DNA from: JBHOQS01 sp042408875
Lineage (GTDB): Bacteria; Chloroflexota; UBA11872; JBHOQS01
Reading direction: 5' to 3'
NCBI GenBank assembly: GCA_042408875.1
Contig: JBHOQS010000027.1
Location: forward strand, 248,001-312,000
DNA length: 64,000 bases
This document shows positions 24,455-33,478 of this stretch, piece by piece (position 1 is the first letter of the stretch; each line of letters starts with the position of its first letter). The notes under the pieces were generated by a model, which had not been told where the DNA came from, did no database searches, and saw nothing but the letters and a program-made list of their open reading frames with translations. A program made the position numbers and the translations under genes.

Positions 24455-25999
24455 TCACGATAGCCGCGCCCTACCTGATGTGTCAACGCCGGTCGTATGG
24501 TTAAGCAGTGCCAGTATCTCCTGGGCCACGCGGCGCTCATCCCATGGCATCTTCTGATCGCCGTAAATAATGCACTGCTCGTGGCCCTTCCCGGCCAGTA
24601 GCACGGTATCACCGGGGCGGGCGCGGCGGAGGGCTTCCTCGATCGCCGCACGGCGGTCGGGAATGCAGACGAACTGCACACCCTCGCTGGCTCCCGTGCG
24701 CACTGCACCGGCCGCGATATCACGCAAGATCTGCTCGCGATCCTCAAAACGCGGGTCTTCGTCCGTAAGCACAAAGAAATCGGCATGGCGCGCCGCCACT
24801 GCGCCCATCGCTGGCCGCTTGGCCACGTCGCGCTGCCCGGCGCTGCCAAACACAGCGATCAGTCTGCCCGGGGTAAGCGGCCGCAGCACCGTGAGCACCT
24901 TCTCCAGGCTCTCCGCGGTGTGAGCGTAGTCCACCACGACGGTGAAGGGCTGCCCGGCCTGTACCAGCTCCATGCGCCCCGGCACGCGCGGCGCAGTAGC
25001 CAGCCCGTGCACCAGTATATCCAGCGGTGCACCGACGGCGGCGCAGGCTGCCAGGGCAGCAAGACAGTTCGCTACGTTAAACTCGCCCACGTATGGCGTG
25101 GTCACCTCCGCACAGCCCCAGGGACTCTCTAGGGTAAACTGCGTGCCGCTGCCGGAGAGCCTGATGTTGCGCGCCCGCACGTCTGCTGCGCCGTGCAGGC
25201 TATACGTCACTACCGGTGCCGCGGCGGCAGCGCGAAACGCCTCTGCGTGCGCGTCGTCCACGTTGAGCACGCAGGCGCGGGGAATGCCTTTCGGGGGCGT
25301 CTCACCGACCATGCGGAAGAGGCGCGCTTTTGCCGCGACGTAGTTCTCGATTGTACCGTGGAAGTCCAGGTGCTCGTGGGTGACGTTCGTCATCACTGCG
25401 ACGTCAAAGGCGCAGTCCACCAGCCGGTCCAGGGCCAGCGCGTGGGACGTCGCCTCCAGCGCGGCGTACTGCACGCCGGCCTCGACCATGCGCGCCAGCA
25501 ACCGCTGCACATCCAGCGACTCGAGTGTGCTCTGGCGCGTCAGGTTGTCGAACCACTGTGAGCCGATCTTGAACTGGGCCGTCGTGGCCGCGCCTGTAGG
25601 AAAGCCAGCGGCTTCCAAGAGATGAGCGATTAAGGTCGTCGTCGTCGTTTTTCCGTCGGTGCCGGTGACCCCGATCAGACCCAAGCGCCGGGAGGGAAAG
25701 CCGTAGAAACAGGCGGCTAGGTGTGCCAGCGCGCTGCGTGCGTTCGGGGTAACCAGTAGCGGCACCGGGCGCGCGAGCTCGAGCTCATGCTCGGCCACAA
25801 CGGCGACTGCCCCGCGCTCGAGCGCCTGTGGAATATAGCGGTGTCCATCTGTCGTAAAGCCCTTCCAGGCGACGAAGAGGTCGCCGGGCTGCACCTGCCG
25901 CGAGTCATAGGCCAGGCCTGTAACCTCTACGTTGGCGAAGCGCCGCACCGCTACAGGCTGGCGGCTCTGGAGGTAGTGAACGAGGCGGCGGAGTTGCAT
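24455..25999 (-). CDS. murE: UDP-MurNAc-tripeptide synthetase (MurE)
   Basis: Adds the diamino acid to UDP-MurNAc-L-Ala-D-Glu in peptidoglycan synthesis. From ATG 25999 the product has 514 residues; the longer frame from 26041 (overlapping the previous stop) adds a non-conserved N-terminus. It has the ATP-binding loop GVTGTDGKTTTTT (about 110-122), TSHALALDRL, TNVTHEHLDFHGTIENY and the carbamylated-lysine context. The position that reads DNPR in DAP-adding enzymes reads EDPR here (24749-24760), so the added diamino acid may not be meso-DAP. It sits in a run with divIC. Confidence 0.92.
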   Translation of the reverse strand: MQLRRLVHYLQSRQPVAVRRFANVEVTGLAYDSRQVQPGDLFVAWKGFTTDGHRYIPQALERGAVAVVAEHELELARPVPLLVTPNARSALAHLAACFYGFPSRRLGLIGVTGTDGKTTTTTLIAHLLEAAGFPTGAATTAQFKIGSQWFDNLTRQSTLESLDVQRLLARMVEAGVQYAALEATSHALALDRLVDCAFDVAVMTNVTHEHLDFHGTIENYVAAKARLFRMVGETPPKGIPRACVLNVDDAHAEAFRAAAAAPVVTYSLHGAADVRARNIRLSGSGTQFTLESPWGCAEVTTPYVGEFNVANCLAALAACAAVGAPLDILVHGLATAPRVPGRMELVQAGQPFTVVVDYAHTAESLEKVLTVLRPLTPGRLIAVFGSAGQRDVAKRPAMGAVAARHADFFVLTDEDPRFEDREQILRDIAAGAVRTGASEGVQFVCIPDRRAAIEEALRRARPGDTVLLAGKGHEQCIIYGDQKMPWDERRVAQEILALLNHTTGVDTSGRARLS

Positions 26000-26037
26000 G
26001 GACGTGCACGTGGAACGAGAGCGTAGCGACACCAGAG

Positions 26038-27075
26038 TCATCCCAACGGTGTAGGCGGCTGCACCTGCAATCGCTGGGAGAGCTCAACCAGGGCGGCCCA
26101 TGTTGCCTCCGGCAGCGGGATACCGGTACGGCTGCGCTCGGTGCGGCTGCGCTCCTCTGGCTCGCCGGGCAAGAGCACTTCACTCACGCCCGGCGCGGGC
26201 GGCACGGCCTTCACCGTCGCCAGCGCCGCAGCGACGGCCTCCAGGTACGCCTCACGCTCGCCGAAAGCACCTGGATCGATCGCCAGTAGGAAGACCCCGC
26301 CGATCGATCCCTCGCGCCTGGTCCCGCTTAAGCCGCCGAGCAGGGCCGCTACCAGTGAGAGGCCATAGCCCTTGTGCCCGCCGAAGGTAAGCAGCATGCC
26401 GCCGCTATAGAAATCTTCCACGTTGGTGCTCGGCCGGCCCTGGGCATCGACGATCAGGCCCGGCGGCAACGGCGTCCCCTTGGCGCGGGCGACCTGGAGC
26501 TTGCCCTCGGCTACGGTCGTAGTGGCGAAGTCTACCACGACCGGTGGCTGGCTGCCCCCCGGGATGCCGATGGCCCAGGGGTTCGTGCCGAGCACGCGCT
26601 GTGCCCCACCGTAGGGCGGAGCGTGCCCGGAGTTCGGCCCCAGCCCTCCTACGGTGAGCTGGGCGATGAAGCCGCGCTTCGCAGCCTCTTCCACGTAGGC
26701 GCCAAGCCGCCCGATGTGGCCGCAGCGCCGCAGCGCCACGCCGGCCATCCCACTCTCCGCCGCCTTCCGCAGGGCGGTCTCGAGGCCGAACCCGGCAGTG
26801 TAGTGGCCGAAGCCGTCTTGGCCATCCACGAGCGCTGTCGTTGCCGTCTCGCGGACGATGGTCGGGCGCGCCGCCGGGTGCAGCATGCCGCGCTGGATCG
26901 CTCCCACGTACGCCGGCACGCGGAGGATACCATGCGAGTCGTGGCCGGTCAGATTCGCGTCGATCAGATGGCGGCTCACGTATGTAGCGATGTCCTCCGG
27001 AGTCCCGACGGCCATGAAGAGCGCCTTGGCAAACGCCTCCAGGTCCGGTACGGCGAAGCGCAGCTCGTCCGGCAT
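26038..27075 (-). CDS. Ldh family (malate/L-lactate dehydrogenase type 2) oxidoreductase
   Basis: An NAD(P)-dependent oxidoreductase of 345 residues, of the non-Rossmann Ldh2 family that acts on 2-hydroxyacids, ureidoglycolate or similar. Conserved blocks are HDSHGILRVP, ALVDGQDGFGHYTAGFG, HIGRLGAYVEEAA and TNPWAIGIPGG, then GGHKGYGLSL. The length fits the family. The specific substrate cannot be told by sequence. A short internal duplication (SRTERSRTG) is present near the C-terminus. Its stop overlaps the extended murE frame (ATGA). Confidence 0.9.
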   Translation of the reverse strand: MPDELRFAVPDLEAFAKALFMAVGTPEDIATYVSRHLIDANLTGHDSHGILRVPAYVGAIQRGMLHPAARPTIVRETATTALVDGQDGFGHYTAGFGLETALRKAAESGMAGVALRRCGHIGRLGAYVEEAAKRGFIAQLTVGGLGPNSGHAPPYGGAQRVLGTNPWAIGIPGGSQPPVVVDFATTTVAEGKLQVARAKGTPLPPGLIVDAQGRPSTNVEDFYSGGMLLTFGGHKGYGLSLVAALLGGLSGTRREGSIGGVFLLAIDPGAFGEREAYLEAVAAALATVKAVPPAPGVSEVLLPGEPEERSRTERSRTGIPLPEATWAALVELSQRLQVQPPTPLG

Positions 27076-27118
27076 AGTGCCTCCCTCTTCCTCCTCCAGG
27101 GCTCTCCCGAGACGACCC

Positions 27119-28474
27119 TCAGCTTCGCGCCTCTGCGGCGCTCACCCGGCGCTGGCCGCTCGGCTTGACTGGCGCGGGCTCGATCTCTGGGGCCGGCTCA
27201 CCGGCCTCGACCATGCGCCGGATCAGCCGCTCCCGCAGCACCGCGGCAACCTCCTGGTGTGATTGTAAACCGATCAGGTTCTGGAGCTCATACGGATCGG
27301 CCTCGAGATCGTACAGGTACTCCTCAACATAGCGCTCCGAGCCGGGGTCACGGCCGCCGTGCTTCTCCGGCGCAGTCACGCCGTACTTCCAGCGCCGCGT
27401 GCGCACAGCTCGCCCCACCTGCGCCTCGCTGATCTGGATGAACACGTCGTCGGGCCAGGCAGCCTCCCGGCCGCGCAGCAGCGGCAGGATCGAGCGCCCC
27501 TGCATCTCCGGCGGCACAGGCAGGCCCGCCGCATCCAGCAGGGTCGGCGGCAGGTCGATCAGGCTGACCAACTGGCGCACCTGCCCGCCGCCGTCGAAGC
27601 CGGGTCCCTGGAGCGCGGCCGGGATGCGGATCGACGCCTCGTGGCAGGACCGCTTGTACTCGGCGTTGCGCGTGCGGAAGTGGTTGCCGTGGTCGCTGGT
27701 GAAGAGCACGATCGTATCGTCCAGGAGCTCCAGGCTGCGCAGCGCGTCGAGGAGCCGGCCAAGTGCCTCATCCAGCCGCTTCACCATGCCGTAGTAGCCG
27801 CCCAGGTGCCGGTGCGCCGAGCCGCCCAGCGCGGCCAGGTCCGGCGGCATCCAGCGGCCGGTGTAGCGCTCGCGATAACCATCCGGCGGTGGATAGTCGT
27901 CCAGGTGGTTCTGTTGGTGCGGCTCCAGGTACGAGATGAACAAATAGAAAGGATCGTCCTGATGCGTGTGAACATAGCGGATCGCTGCGTCGGTCAGGGC
28001 ATCGACGCGGTAGCCGGGGAGGAAGACTGGCTGATTGTCGTTGTCGTAGACGATGGTGCGATGCGGCTCGGACGTATGCTCCAGGGCGTTGGCTGCCAGC
28101 CAGAACTCATAGCCGCCGCGCCGTGGCGCGCTCACCGGCTCCTGTGCGGCCAGGTGCCACTTGCCGATGTAGCCGGTGGCGTAGCCCGCGGCGCGGAAGT
28201 GATGGGCCAGGGTCTGCATATCCTCGGGGAGGGGAATGCCGTTACGCCAGACCCCGTGGCGGTTCTGGTACTGGCCGGTTTGCAGGCACGCCCGCGCCGG
28301 CGCGCACACCGGCTGGCAGGTGAAGCAGAAAAAGAGGTGCGTACCCCGCTGTGCCATGCGGTCGAGATTGGGTGTGAGCTCGAGGGGGTTGCCGTGCAAC
28401 CCCATGGTGTCCCAGCGCTGCTGGTCGGTGAAGAAGACCACAACGTTCGGCCGGTCTGCACGTTTCCGTGCCAT
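27119..28474 (-). CDS. Sulfatase (formylglycine-dependent type)
   Basis: A 451-residue alkaline-phosphatase-superfamily hydrolase of sulfate esters. It has the metal-binding start PNVVVFFTDQQRWDTMG and the active-site motif CAPARACLQTG, with Cys57 in the position converted to formylglycine. Other blocks: YATGYIGKWHL, LFTSDHGNHF and PAALQGPGFDGGG. There is no signal peptide, so a cytosolic or later-exported role is likely. It could need a maturase encoded elsewhere. It lies ten bases after the aminotransferase gene in the minus-strand run. Confidence 0.88.
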   Translation of the reverse strand: MARKRADRPNVVVFFTDQQRWDTMGLHGNPLELTPNLDRMAQRGTHLFFCFTCQPVCAPARACLQTGQYQNRHGVWRNGIPLPEDMQTLAHHFRAAGYATGYIGKWHLAAQEPVSAPRRGGYEFWLAANALEHTSEPHRTIVYDNDNQPVFLPGYRVDALTDAAIRYVHTHQDDPFYLFISYLEPHQQNHLDDYPPPDGYRERYTGRWMPPDLAALGGSAHRHLGGYYGMVKRLDEALGRLLDALRSLELLDDTIVLFTSDHGNHFRTRNAEYKRSCHEASIRIPAALQGPGFDGGGQVRQLVSLIDLPPTLLDAAGLPVPPEMQGRSILPLLRGREAAWPDDVFIQISEAQVGRAVRTRRWKYGVTAPEKHGGRDPGSERYVEEYLYDLEADPYELQNLIGLQSHQEVAAVLRERLIRRMVEAGEPAPEIEPAPVKPSGQRRVSAAEARS

Positions 28475-28484
28475 CTGCTGCTCC

Positions 28485-29717
28485 TCAGGACGATCTTCTG
28501 CCGGCTGCGCCAGCCGAGTCAGGAAAGGCCGGTGGAGGCGAGGCTGCGAGCTCTGCCAGCGCCTGCTCTATCCGGCGTAGCGCCTCCTGGATGTTCTCCA
28601 GTGAGTTCGCGAACGAGAGGCGCAGGTAGCCCTCGCCGGCCTCGCCGAACGAGGTACCCCACAGGACAGCTACGCCAGCGCGGTCGAGCAGGTAGTCGGC
28701 CAGGTCACGCGACGTGCGCCCGTTCGTGCAGTAGCTGTTGACATTCGGGAAGGCGTAGAATGTCCCCTCCGGAGCCACACAGCGCACGCCTGGCAGCCGG
28801 TTCAGCCCGGCGACGATGACCTCACGGCGGCGGGCGAACTCTGCGACCATGCGCTCGACAGCATCCTGCGGCCCCTCCAGGGCGGCAATGGCGGCCATTT
28901 GCACGAAACTGGCCGCACACGAGGTGCAGTTCACTTGCATCAGCGCCAGTTTCTGCGCGATCTCTGGCGTGGTCACGCCGTAGCCCAGCCGCCAGCCGGT
29001 CATCGCATAGGTCTTCGAAAACCCGTCCAGCAGGATGGTCTGCCGCGCCATACCCGGCAGCGAAGCGATCGACACGTGCTCGGCGCCGTAGATGATCCTA
29101 CTGTAGACCTCATCGGAGAGGATCGTGATCGGCCGCCCCTGGACCAGCTCGGCGATCCGCTCGAGATCAGCGCGGGTAAGCACGCCGCCCGTGGGGTTAC
29201 TCGGCGAGTTCAGGATCAGCATGCGCGTGCGCGGCGTCAGCTTCGCCGCCAGCTCGTCTAGGTCCAGGCGGAAGCCTTTCGACTCCAGCAACTGGTAGGG
29301 CACCGGGGTCGCCCCGGCGAAGCGCACAGCCGAGGCATAGATGGGGAAGCCTGGATCGGGCACCAGCACCTCATCGCCGGGCCCGGCGCAGATCATGATG
29401 CTGTAGAAAATGATCGGCTTAGCCCCGGGCGTGACCACGATCCCTTCTGGTGAGACAGCGATCCCGCGCGTGCGCGCGATGTAGCGGGCGATGGCCTCAC
29501 GCAGCAGGGGCAGCCCGGGCGTCGGGCCATAGTGCGTGTACCCGTCGTGCAGGGCGCGCACTGCTGCCTCGATGATATGCGACGGCGTGGCGAAGTCGGG
29601 CTCGCCGATCTCCAGGTGAATAATCGAATGCCCCTGGGCTTCAAGCGTCTTGGCCCGTGCCAGCACCTCGAAGGCTGACTCCGTGCCCAAGCGGCTCACT
29701 CGCTCGGCGAACTGCAT
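28485..29717 (-). CDS. Class I/II aminotransferase (aspartate-aminotransferase-like)
   Basis: A PLP-dependent transaminase of 410 residues. Hallmarks are IIHLEIGEPDFATP at the start, GLPLLREAIARYIARTRG, NSPSNPTGGVL, LSDEVYSRIIYG and the PLP-lysine motif LLDGFSKTYAMTGWRLGYG. It matches the AspC/PatA type rather than decarboxylases. The substrate cannot be fixed. It begins three bases after the methyltransferase gene stop, indicating co-transcription. Confidence 0.9.
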   Translation of the reverse strand: MQFAERVSRLGTESAFEVLARAKTLEAQGHSIIHLEIGEPDFATPSHIIEAAVRALHDGYTHYGPTPGLPLLREAIARYIARTRGIAVSPEGIVVTPGAKPIIFYSIMICAGPGDEVLVPDPGFPIYASAVRFAGATPVPYQLLESKGFRLDLDELAAKLTPRTRMLILNSPSNPTGGVLTRADLERIAELVQGRPITILSDEVYSRIIYGAEHVSIASLPGMARQTILLDGFSKTYAMTGWRLGYGVTTPEIAQKLALMQVNCTSCAASFVQMAAIAALEGPQDAVERMVAEFARRREVIVAGLNRLPGVRCVAPEGTFYAFPNVNSYCTNGRTSRDLADYLLDRAGVAVLWGTSFGEAGEGYLRLSFANSLENIQEALRRIEQALAELAASPPPAFPDSAGAAGRRSS

Positions 29718-29720
29718 CGC

Positions 29721-30524
29721 TTACTTCTCCCCTACCCAGACGGCCCAGCGGTGCGTAAACCAGAGCTGGCCGTGCTCCCAGCGCGGGCGCAGGCCAGCGC
29801 GGTCGTCTGCCCTGGTCTCCAGGAGCATCTGCCGCAGCCGCTCCAGCCGCTCACCGGTCACATGGGCGATGCCCGCCCATTCGTCCAGCGTACGCGGGAT
29901 CTCGATGCGCTCGACAGCGACCACACGCAGCCCGGCTGCGCGCAGGAGCTCCTGCATCTGCGAGTCCTTGAGCGAGGTGGCGTGTGTCGGGTCCCGAAAG
30001 CGCTCCAGCGCGTTCATCGCCTCCTGCCGCTCATCTTCTTCAGGAGCGTAGTGGTCGCCGATCACCACACGCCCGCCCGGTCGACACACCCGCACTGCCT
30101 CACGCAGGACGATCAGCGGTTGCGGCAGGTGGTGCACCACCGCTCGCGCCGTCACGATGTCGAAGCTCTCGCTGGCGAAGGGCAGGCGCTCGATATCGCC
30201 CAGGACGAACTGCGTCTGCAGCAGATTCCGCTCGACGCGCAGCCGCCGCGCCTGCTCCAGCATCGCCGGGGTGATGTCGATGCCGATGACCCAGGCGCCC
30301 CGCGCCGCCAGGGCAAAGGCGATGAACCCTGGACCACAGGCCAGGTCAAGGGCCCGCAGGCCCGGCCGCGCCTGGGCAAGCTCGGCCATGAGGTCGTGCG
30401 TAGCGCGGTCCGTCATCGCCTTGCTGCGCGTGAAGTCGTCTGCCGTGGCCGTGAACTGCTGCCGGATGGCCTGCTTGTAGCTGCTGCTCTCCACGGTGTC
30501 CGGCGCCACTCCTCTCTCCCGCAT
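29721..30524 (-). CDS. Class I SAM-dependent methyltransferase
   Basis: A 267-residue UbiE/Methyltransf_11-type enzyme. SAM-binding motif I LRALDLACGPGFIAFALAAR lies near residue 60, followed by GIDITPAMLEQARR, then NLLQTQFVLGDIERLPFASE and ARAVVHHLPQPL. The N-terminal QFTATADDFTRSKAM suggests the UbiE-like group. The acceptor is unknown. It starts 12 bases after the GHMP kinase stop. Confidence 0.88.
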   Translation of the reverse strand: MRERGVAPDTVESSSYKQAIRQQFTATADDFTRSKAMTDRATHDLMAELAQARPGLRALDLACGPGFIAFALAARGAWVIGIDITPAMLEQARRLRVERNLLQTQFVLGDIERLPFASESFDIVTARAVVHHLPQPLIVLREAVRVCRPGGRVVIGDHYAPEEDERQEAMNALERFRDPTHATSLKDSQMQELLRAAGLRVVAVERIEIPRTLDEWAGIAHVTGERLERLRQMLLETRADDRAGLRPRWEHGQLWFTHRWAVWVGEK

Positions 30525-30536
30525 GGGCGGCGTGGC

Positions 30537-31589
30537 TCAGCGACCGTGCTCGACCCCGGCCAGCGCGCCGTTCTGGCGCAGTGGCGGCGCAACAGCGCCC
30601 TCTGGCTCGATGCGCACCCCGGGCTGCGGCCGCGGAAAGATGATCCGGTGCGCCCCGGCCGCGGTGAGCGGCTCGATCAGCGTGTGTGGCTCGGGGTGCA
30701 AGGCGATGATCGTCCCGCCCTGCCCGGCGCCGGCCAGCTTCGCACCCCATGCGCCGTGCGCCAGCGCCACCTCGATCAGCCGTTCGTTCTCCGGCCCGGA
30801 GCCGCCGAGGCTGCGCTGGATATTGTGATTCTCGTTCATCAGCGCGCCGAGCCGCGGCCAGTCGCGCAAGAGCAAGGCCTTCTTCCCTTCGCGCGCCAGC
30901 TTGGCGATGGTCACGTATGCCTCGACCACCTCGCGGTCCCCCTCCAGCCAGCGCTCACGGATCGGCTTGTGCACGGCCCCTGAGGAGCGCTGCACCCCAG
31001 TGTGCGCCAGGATCACCGGCGGCATCTCCACGCCCCGCTCGTGCAGCGGCTCGACTGTCGCATACGGCTCGGAGAAGACCTCGCGGTAGAACTCTTTATC
31101 ACGGAAATCCATGAAGTTCAGGCCGCCGAAGGTAGCCATGTACTGGTCCTGGTAGCCACAGACGATGCCAATGTGGTTCAGCTCGATCGAGCGCGCTAGC
31201 TCGGCGAAGTGGTAAGGATTAGCACGGATATTCAAGAACTCATGCACGGCTCGCAGCGCGGCGACCACCAGGGCAGTGGAGCTGGACAGCCCGGCGGCGA
31301 TCGGCACATCGCTCCAGCAGCGCAGGTGAGCCTTCAGGCCGAACAGCCGCTGCGAGGCGATCACCGCGCGCAGGATGTCAAAGTGATCGCCGCGGAGCTG
31401 CAAGTCGCTCCGCTGCATGATCTCGATCTGCCCCTGGTCAGACTCCAGGATCAGGCGGTCGCACGGCTCGATCGAGACATAGGCGCGCTCCACCGTGGAG
31501 CAGGAGATCACACTGCCACCATACATATCGCTGGGATTACCGATGATCCCGGCGCGGCCGGGCGCAGAGGCGATGATCATGCCGGTCAC
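30537..31589 (-). CDS. GHMP-family sugar kinase
   Basis: A 350-residue kinase of the galactokinase/mevalonate kinase fold, presumably phosphorylating a sugar at the anomeric or a similar position. Motifs: ASAPGRAGIIGNPSDMYGG (motif 1), the ATP-binding PIAAGLSSSTALVVAALRA (motif 2, about residue 100) and GAWGAKLAGAGQGGTIIAL (motif 3). It overlaps galU in an ATGA arrangement, so the kinase and UDP-sugar pyrophosphorylase probably act in one pathway: sugar to sugar-1-phosphate to UDP-sugar. The exact sugar is inferred, not shown. Confidence 0.87.
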   Translation of the reverse strand: MTGMIIASAPGRAGIIGNPSDMYGGSVISCSTVERAYVSIEPCDRLILESDQGQIEIMQRSDLQLRGDHFDILRAVIASQRLFGLKAHLRCWSDVPIAAGLSSSTALVVAALRAVHEFLNIRANPYHFAELARSIELNHIGIVCGYQDQYMATFGGLNFMDFRDKEFYREVFSEPYATVEPLHERGVEMPPVILAHTGVQRSSGAVHKPIRERWLEGDREVVEAYVTIAKLAREGKKALLLRDWPRLGALMNENHNIQRSLGGSGPENERLIEVALAHGAWGAKLAGAGQGGTIIALHPEPHTLIEPLTAAGAHRIIFPRPQPGVRIEPEGAVAPPLRQNGALAGVEHGR

Positions 31590-32509
31590 TCCAGGGCCTT
31601 CTGCTCCAGGTACTGCCGCAACAGATAGCCGTACTTTTCGTCCGAGATAGCAAAATCTACGAACGCCTTGAAATAGCTCTCGAAGCTGCCGATGTCATAG
31701 CGGCGCTCGGATTCTGTCAGCAGGACACAGCGTGCTGAGTGGCCCTGCTTAAGCAGGACACCGATCGAGTCCGTGAGCCAGAGCTCGCCGCTCTTCCCCG
31801 GCAGAGTCAGCCGGATAGCTTCGAAGATCGAGCGGTCGAAGATATAGCGCGGCACAATGGCCAGATTACTCGGGGCGCCGGCCGGATCAGGCTTCTCGAC
31901 CACGTCCTCGATCTCGAACTGCATGGCATCGCCGGGAGGCAACGGGCCTTTCGGCTTAACGATGCCGTATTTATAGACATCTTCCGGCGGGACACGTTCC
32001 ACGGCCATAGTACAGGCGGTGCCATTCATCAGGTGGCTGACCATCATACGGCGCAGCAAATTGACACGCCCATCGCTTTTGATGATCGTATCGCCGAAGG
32101 CGACGACGAACGGGTCGTCACCAACGAACTCCTGCGCCAGGCGCACGGCGTCGGCGGGGCCAGTCTGCGTGCTCTGACGGGTGTAGTAGAAGGTAATGTT
32201 GCTCCGGGCGTATTCCAGCTCGCGCAGGAGCTCGATGTTGCCGCTTTCAGCTAGGCGGCGTTCGACTTCGGGATCGGGGTCGAAGTGATCTTCGATCGAG
32301 GTCTTCTTGCGACCGGTAATGAACAGGATATGCTCGATGCCGGCGGCCTCCATCTCCTCGACCACATACTGCACCGCCGGCTTGCGGCCGACCGGCAGCA
32401 TCTCCTTTGGCTGGGACTTGGTCAGCGGGAGGAGACGCGTGCCGAGGCCGGCCACGAGGATGACGGCCTTGCGGATCTGCGTGCTACCGGCACGCGGCTC
32501 TGCTGCGCT
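31586..32509 (-). CDS. galU: UTP-glucose-1-phosphate uridylyltransferase
   Basis: Makes UDP-glucose from UTP and glucose-1-phosphate. The 307-residue product from GTG 32509 (AGGAG nine bases upstream) has the nucleotide-binding start KAVILVAGLGTRLLPLTKSQ, PKEMLPVGRKPAVQYVVEEM, then ITGRKKTSIEDHFD and FGDTII. Motifs and length are standard for GalU. The upstream frame to 32689 is not protein-like. The stop overlaps the start of the GHMP kinase. Confidence 0.93.
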   Translation of the reverse strand, partial: SAAEPRAGSTQIRKAVILVAGLGTRLLPLTKSQPKEMLPVGRKPAVQYVVEEMEAAGIEHILFITGRKKTSIEDHFDPDPEVERRLAESGNIELLRELEYARSNITFYYTRQSTQTGPADAVRLAQEFVGDDPFVVAFGDTIIKSDGRVNLLRRMMVSHLMNGTACTMAVERVPPEDVYKYGIVKPKGPLPPGDAMQFEIEDVVEKPDPAGAPSNLAIVPRYIFDRSIFEAIRLTLPGKSGELWLTDSIGVLLKQGHSARCVLLTESERRYDIGSFESYFKAFVDFAISDEKYGYLLRQYLEQKALE

Positions 32510-32548
32510 CACAGCCCGACGCTCCTCTCCAGCCCGGTGGCGGGGTCT

Positions 32549-32574
32549 GCCACGGCGGCACGGCCTGCCGTGGC
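32549..32574. other. Eight-bp stem inverted repeat upstream of galU
   Basis: GCCACGGC and GCCGTGGC flank ten bases in the 163-bp gap between the HAD gene end and the galU start. No T-run on either strand, so its role is unclear. Confidence 0.35.
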
Positions 32575-32672
32575 GAGCTCCCAGGGGGTGTGGCAGGTAC
32601 CATAGCACACGCTGATGCGGCCGGGCAACCGGTGCTGTCCCCCGCGCGGCATGACCGGCGCCGTCGATCAAG

Positions 32673-33362
32673 TCAATCAATGAGCGCAAGCACGTCCCTG
32701 AGCGCCGGAACCGTCAGGCCACGCCACTCCCGCGCGTCGGGCCGGCCATCCATCAGCAGGTGATCCCACGGCACACGCAGCAGCACGGCACGCATGCCTG
32801 CCTGCGTGGCCCCGGTGAGCTCGTGGCTCCCGCCGTCCCCGATATACACGCACTCGTGCGGCGCGACGCCCAGTCGGGCGCAAGCCAGCGCGTAGATCCG
32901 AGGATCGGGCTTCTTCAGCTTGACCACGCACGAGAAGACAGGCACATCGACGAGGCGGGCGAACGGCAGCCGCTGCCAGAGCCGCGGCCCTTCAGCCCCA
33001 CAGTCGCTGATCAGTCCGGTGTGCACACCGCGTGCTTTGAGCTGGGCCAGCGTCTCGGCCGCGTCGGGGCGCGGCTGCGCGATGTCTAGGATAGCCTGCC
33101 AGCGGAGCTCTGCTGCGGCACGGATCTGCGCGGCTGTCGCCGCGACGCCGAGGCTGCGGCAGATCGCGGCGACGTTCGCCTCTGATGTCGGAAACTGTCC
33201 GACGTTTCGGGCGAAAGCTGTCTCGCCCCACAGCCGGGCGAAGCCGTCGACCGGCGCGCCGACCGCATCGGCCATACCGGCCAGCATGGAGTGATATTGC
33301 GCCTCGGTGAAGTTCTCAACCAGCGTGCCGAAGAGATCGAAAATAACAGCGCGGCAGATCAT
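32673..33362 (-). CDS. HAD-superfamily hydrolase
   Basis: A 229-residue phosphatase-like protein. Motif I VIFDLFGTLVENF (Asp nucleophile near residue 9), motif II HTGLISDCGAEG, and motif III/IV KKPDPRIYALACARLG then YIGDGGSHELTGATQAGM. The second motif I Asp is replaced by Phe-Gly (DLFGT), as in many phosphatases of this subfamily. The substrate is unknown. Its leader on the minus strand is an A-rich patch without a ribosome binding site of normal type. Confidence 0.88.
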   Translation of the reverse strand: MICRAVIFDLFGTLVENFTEAQYHSMLAGMADAVGAPVDGFARLWGETAFARNVGQFPTSEANVAAICRSLGVAATAAQIRAAAELRWQAILDIAQPRPDAAETLAQLKARGVHTGLISDCGAEGPRLWQRLPFARLVDVPVFSCVVKLKKPDPRIYALACARLGVAPHECVYIGDGGSHELTGATQAGMRAVLLRVPWDHLLMDGRPDAREWRGLTVPALRDVLALID

Positions 33363-33478
33363 TTTTCGTAGATTTGTATTTAGTAGATTTGTAATTTTTT
33401 TAAATTTACGGTTTTAATTATCTTTGTTATATAGTCTTTATATATCCTTTGTTATTTTATTATATAGTCTTATGGAGC
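33360..33478. repeat. AT-rich simple-sequence patch
   Basis: Almost no G or C, with TAGATTTGTA-like and TATATAGTCTT repeats. It abuts the HAD gene start (A-rich in the sense strand) and the end of the zinc-ribbon gene. No gene is seen in it. Confidence 0.8.

Noticed and set aside
27359..28741. 460-codon plus-strand frame over the sulfatase gene
   Set aside because: Antisense shadow; sulfatase motifs are on the other strand.
32549..32574. Terminator between the HAD gene and galU
   Set aside because: An eight-bp stem is present, but there is no T-run on either strand.
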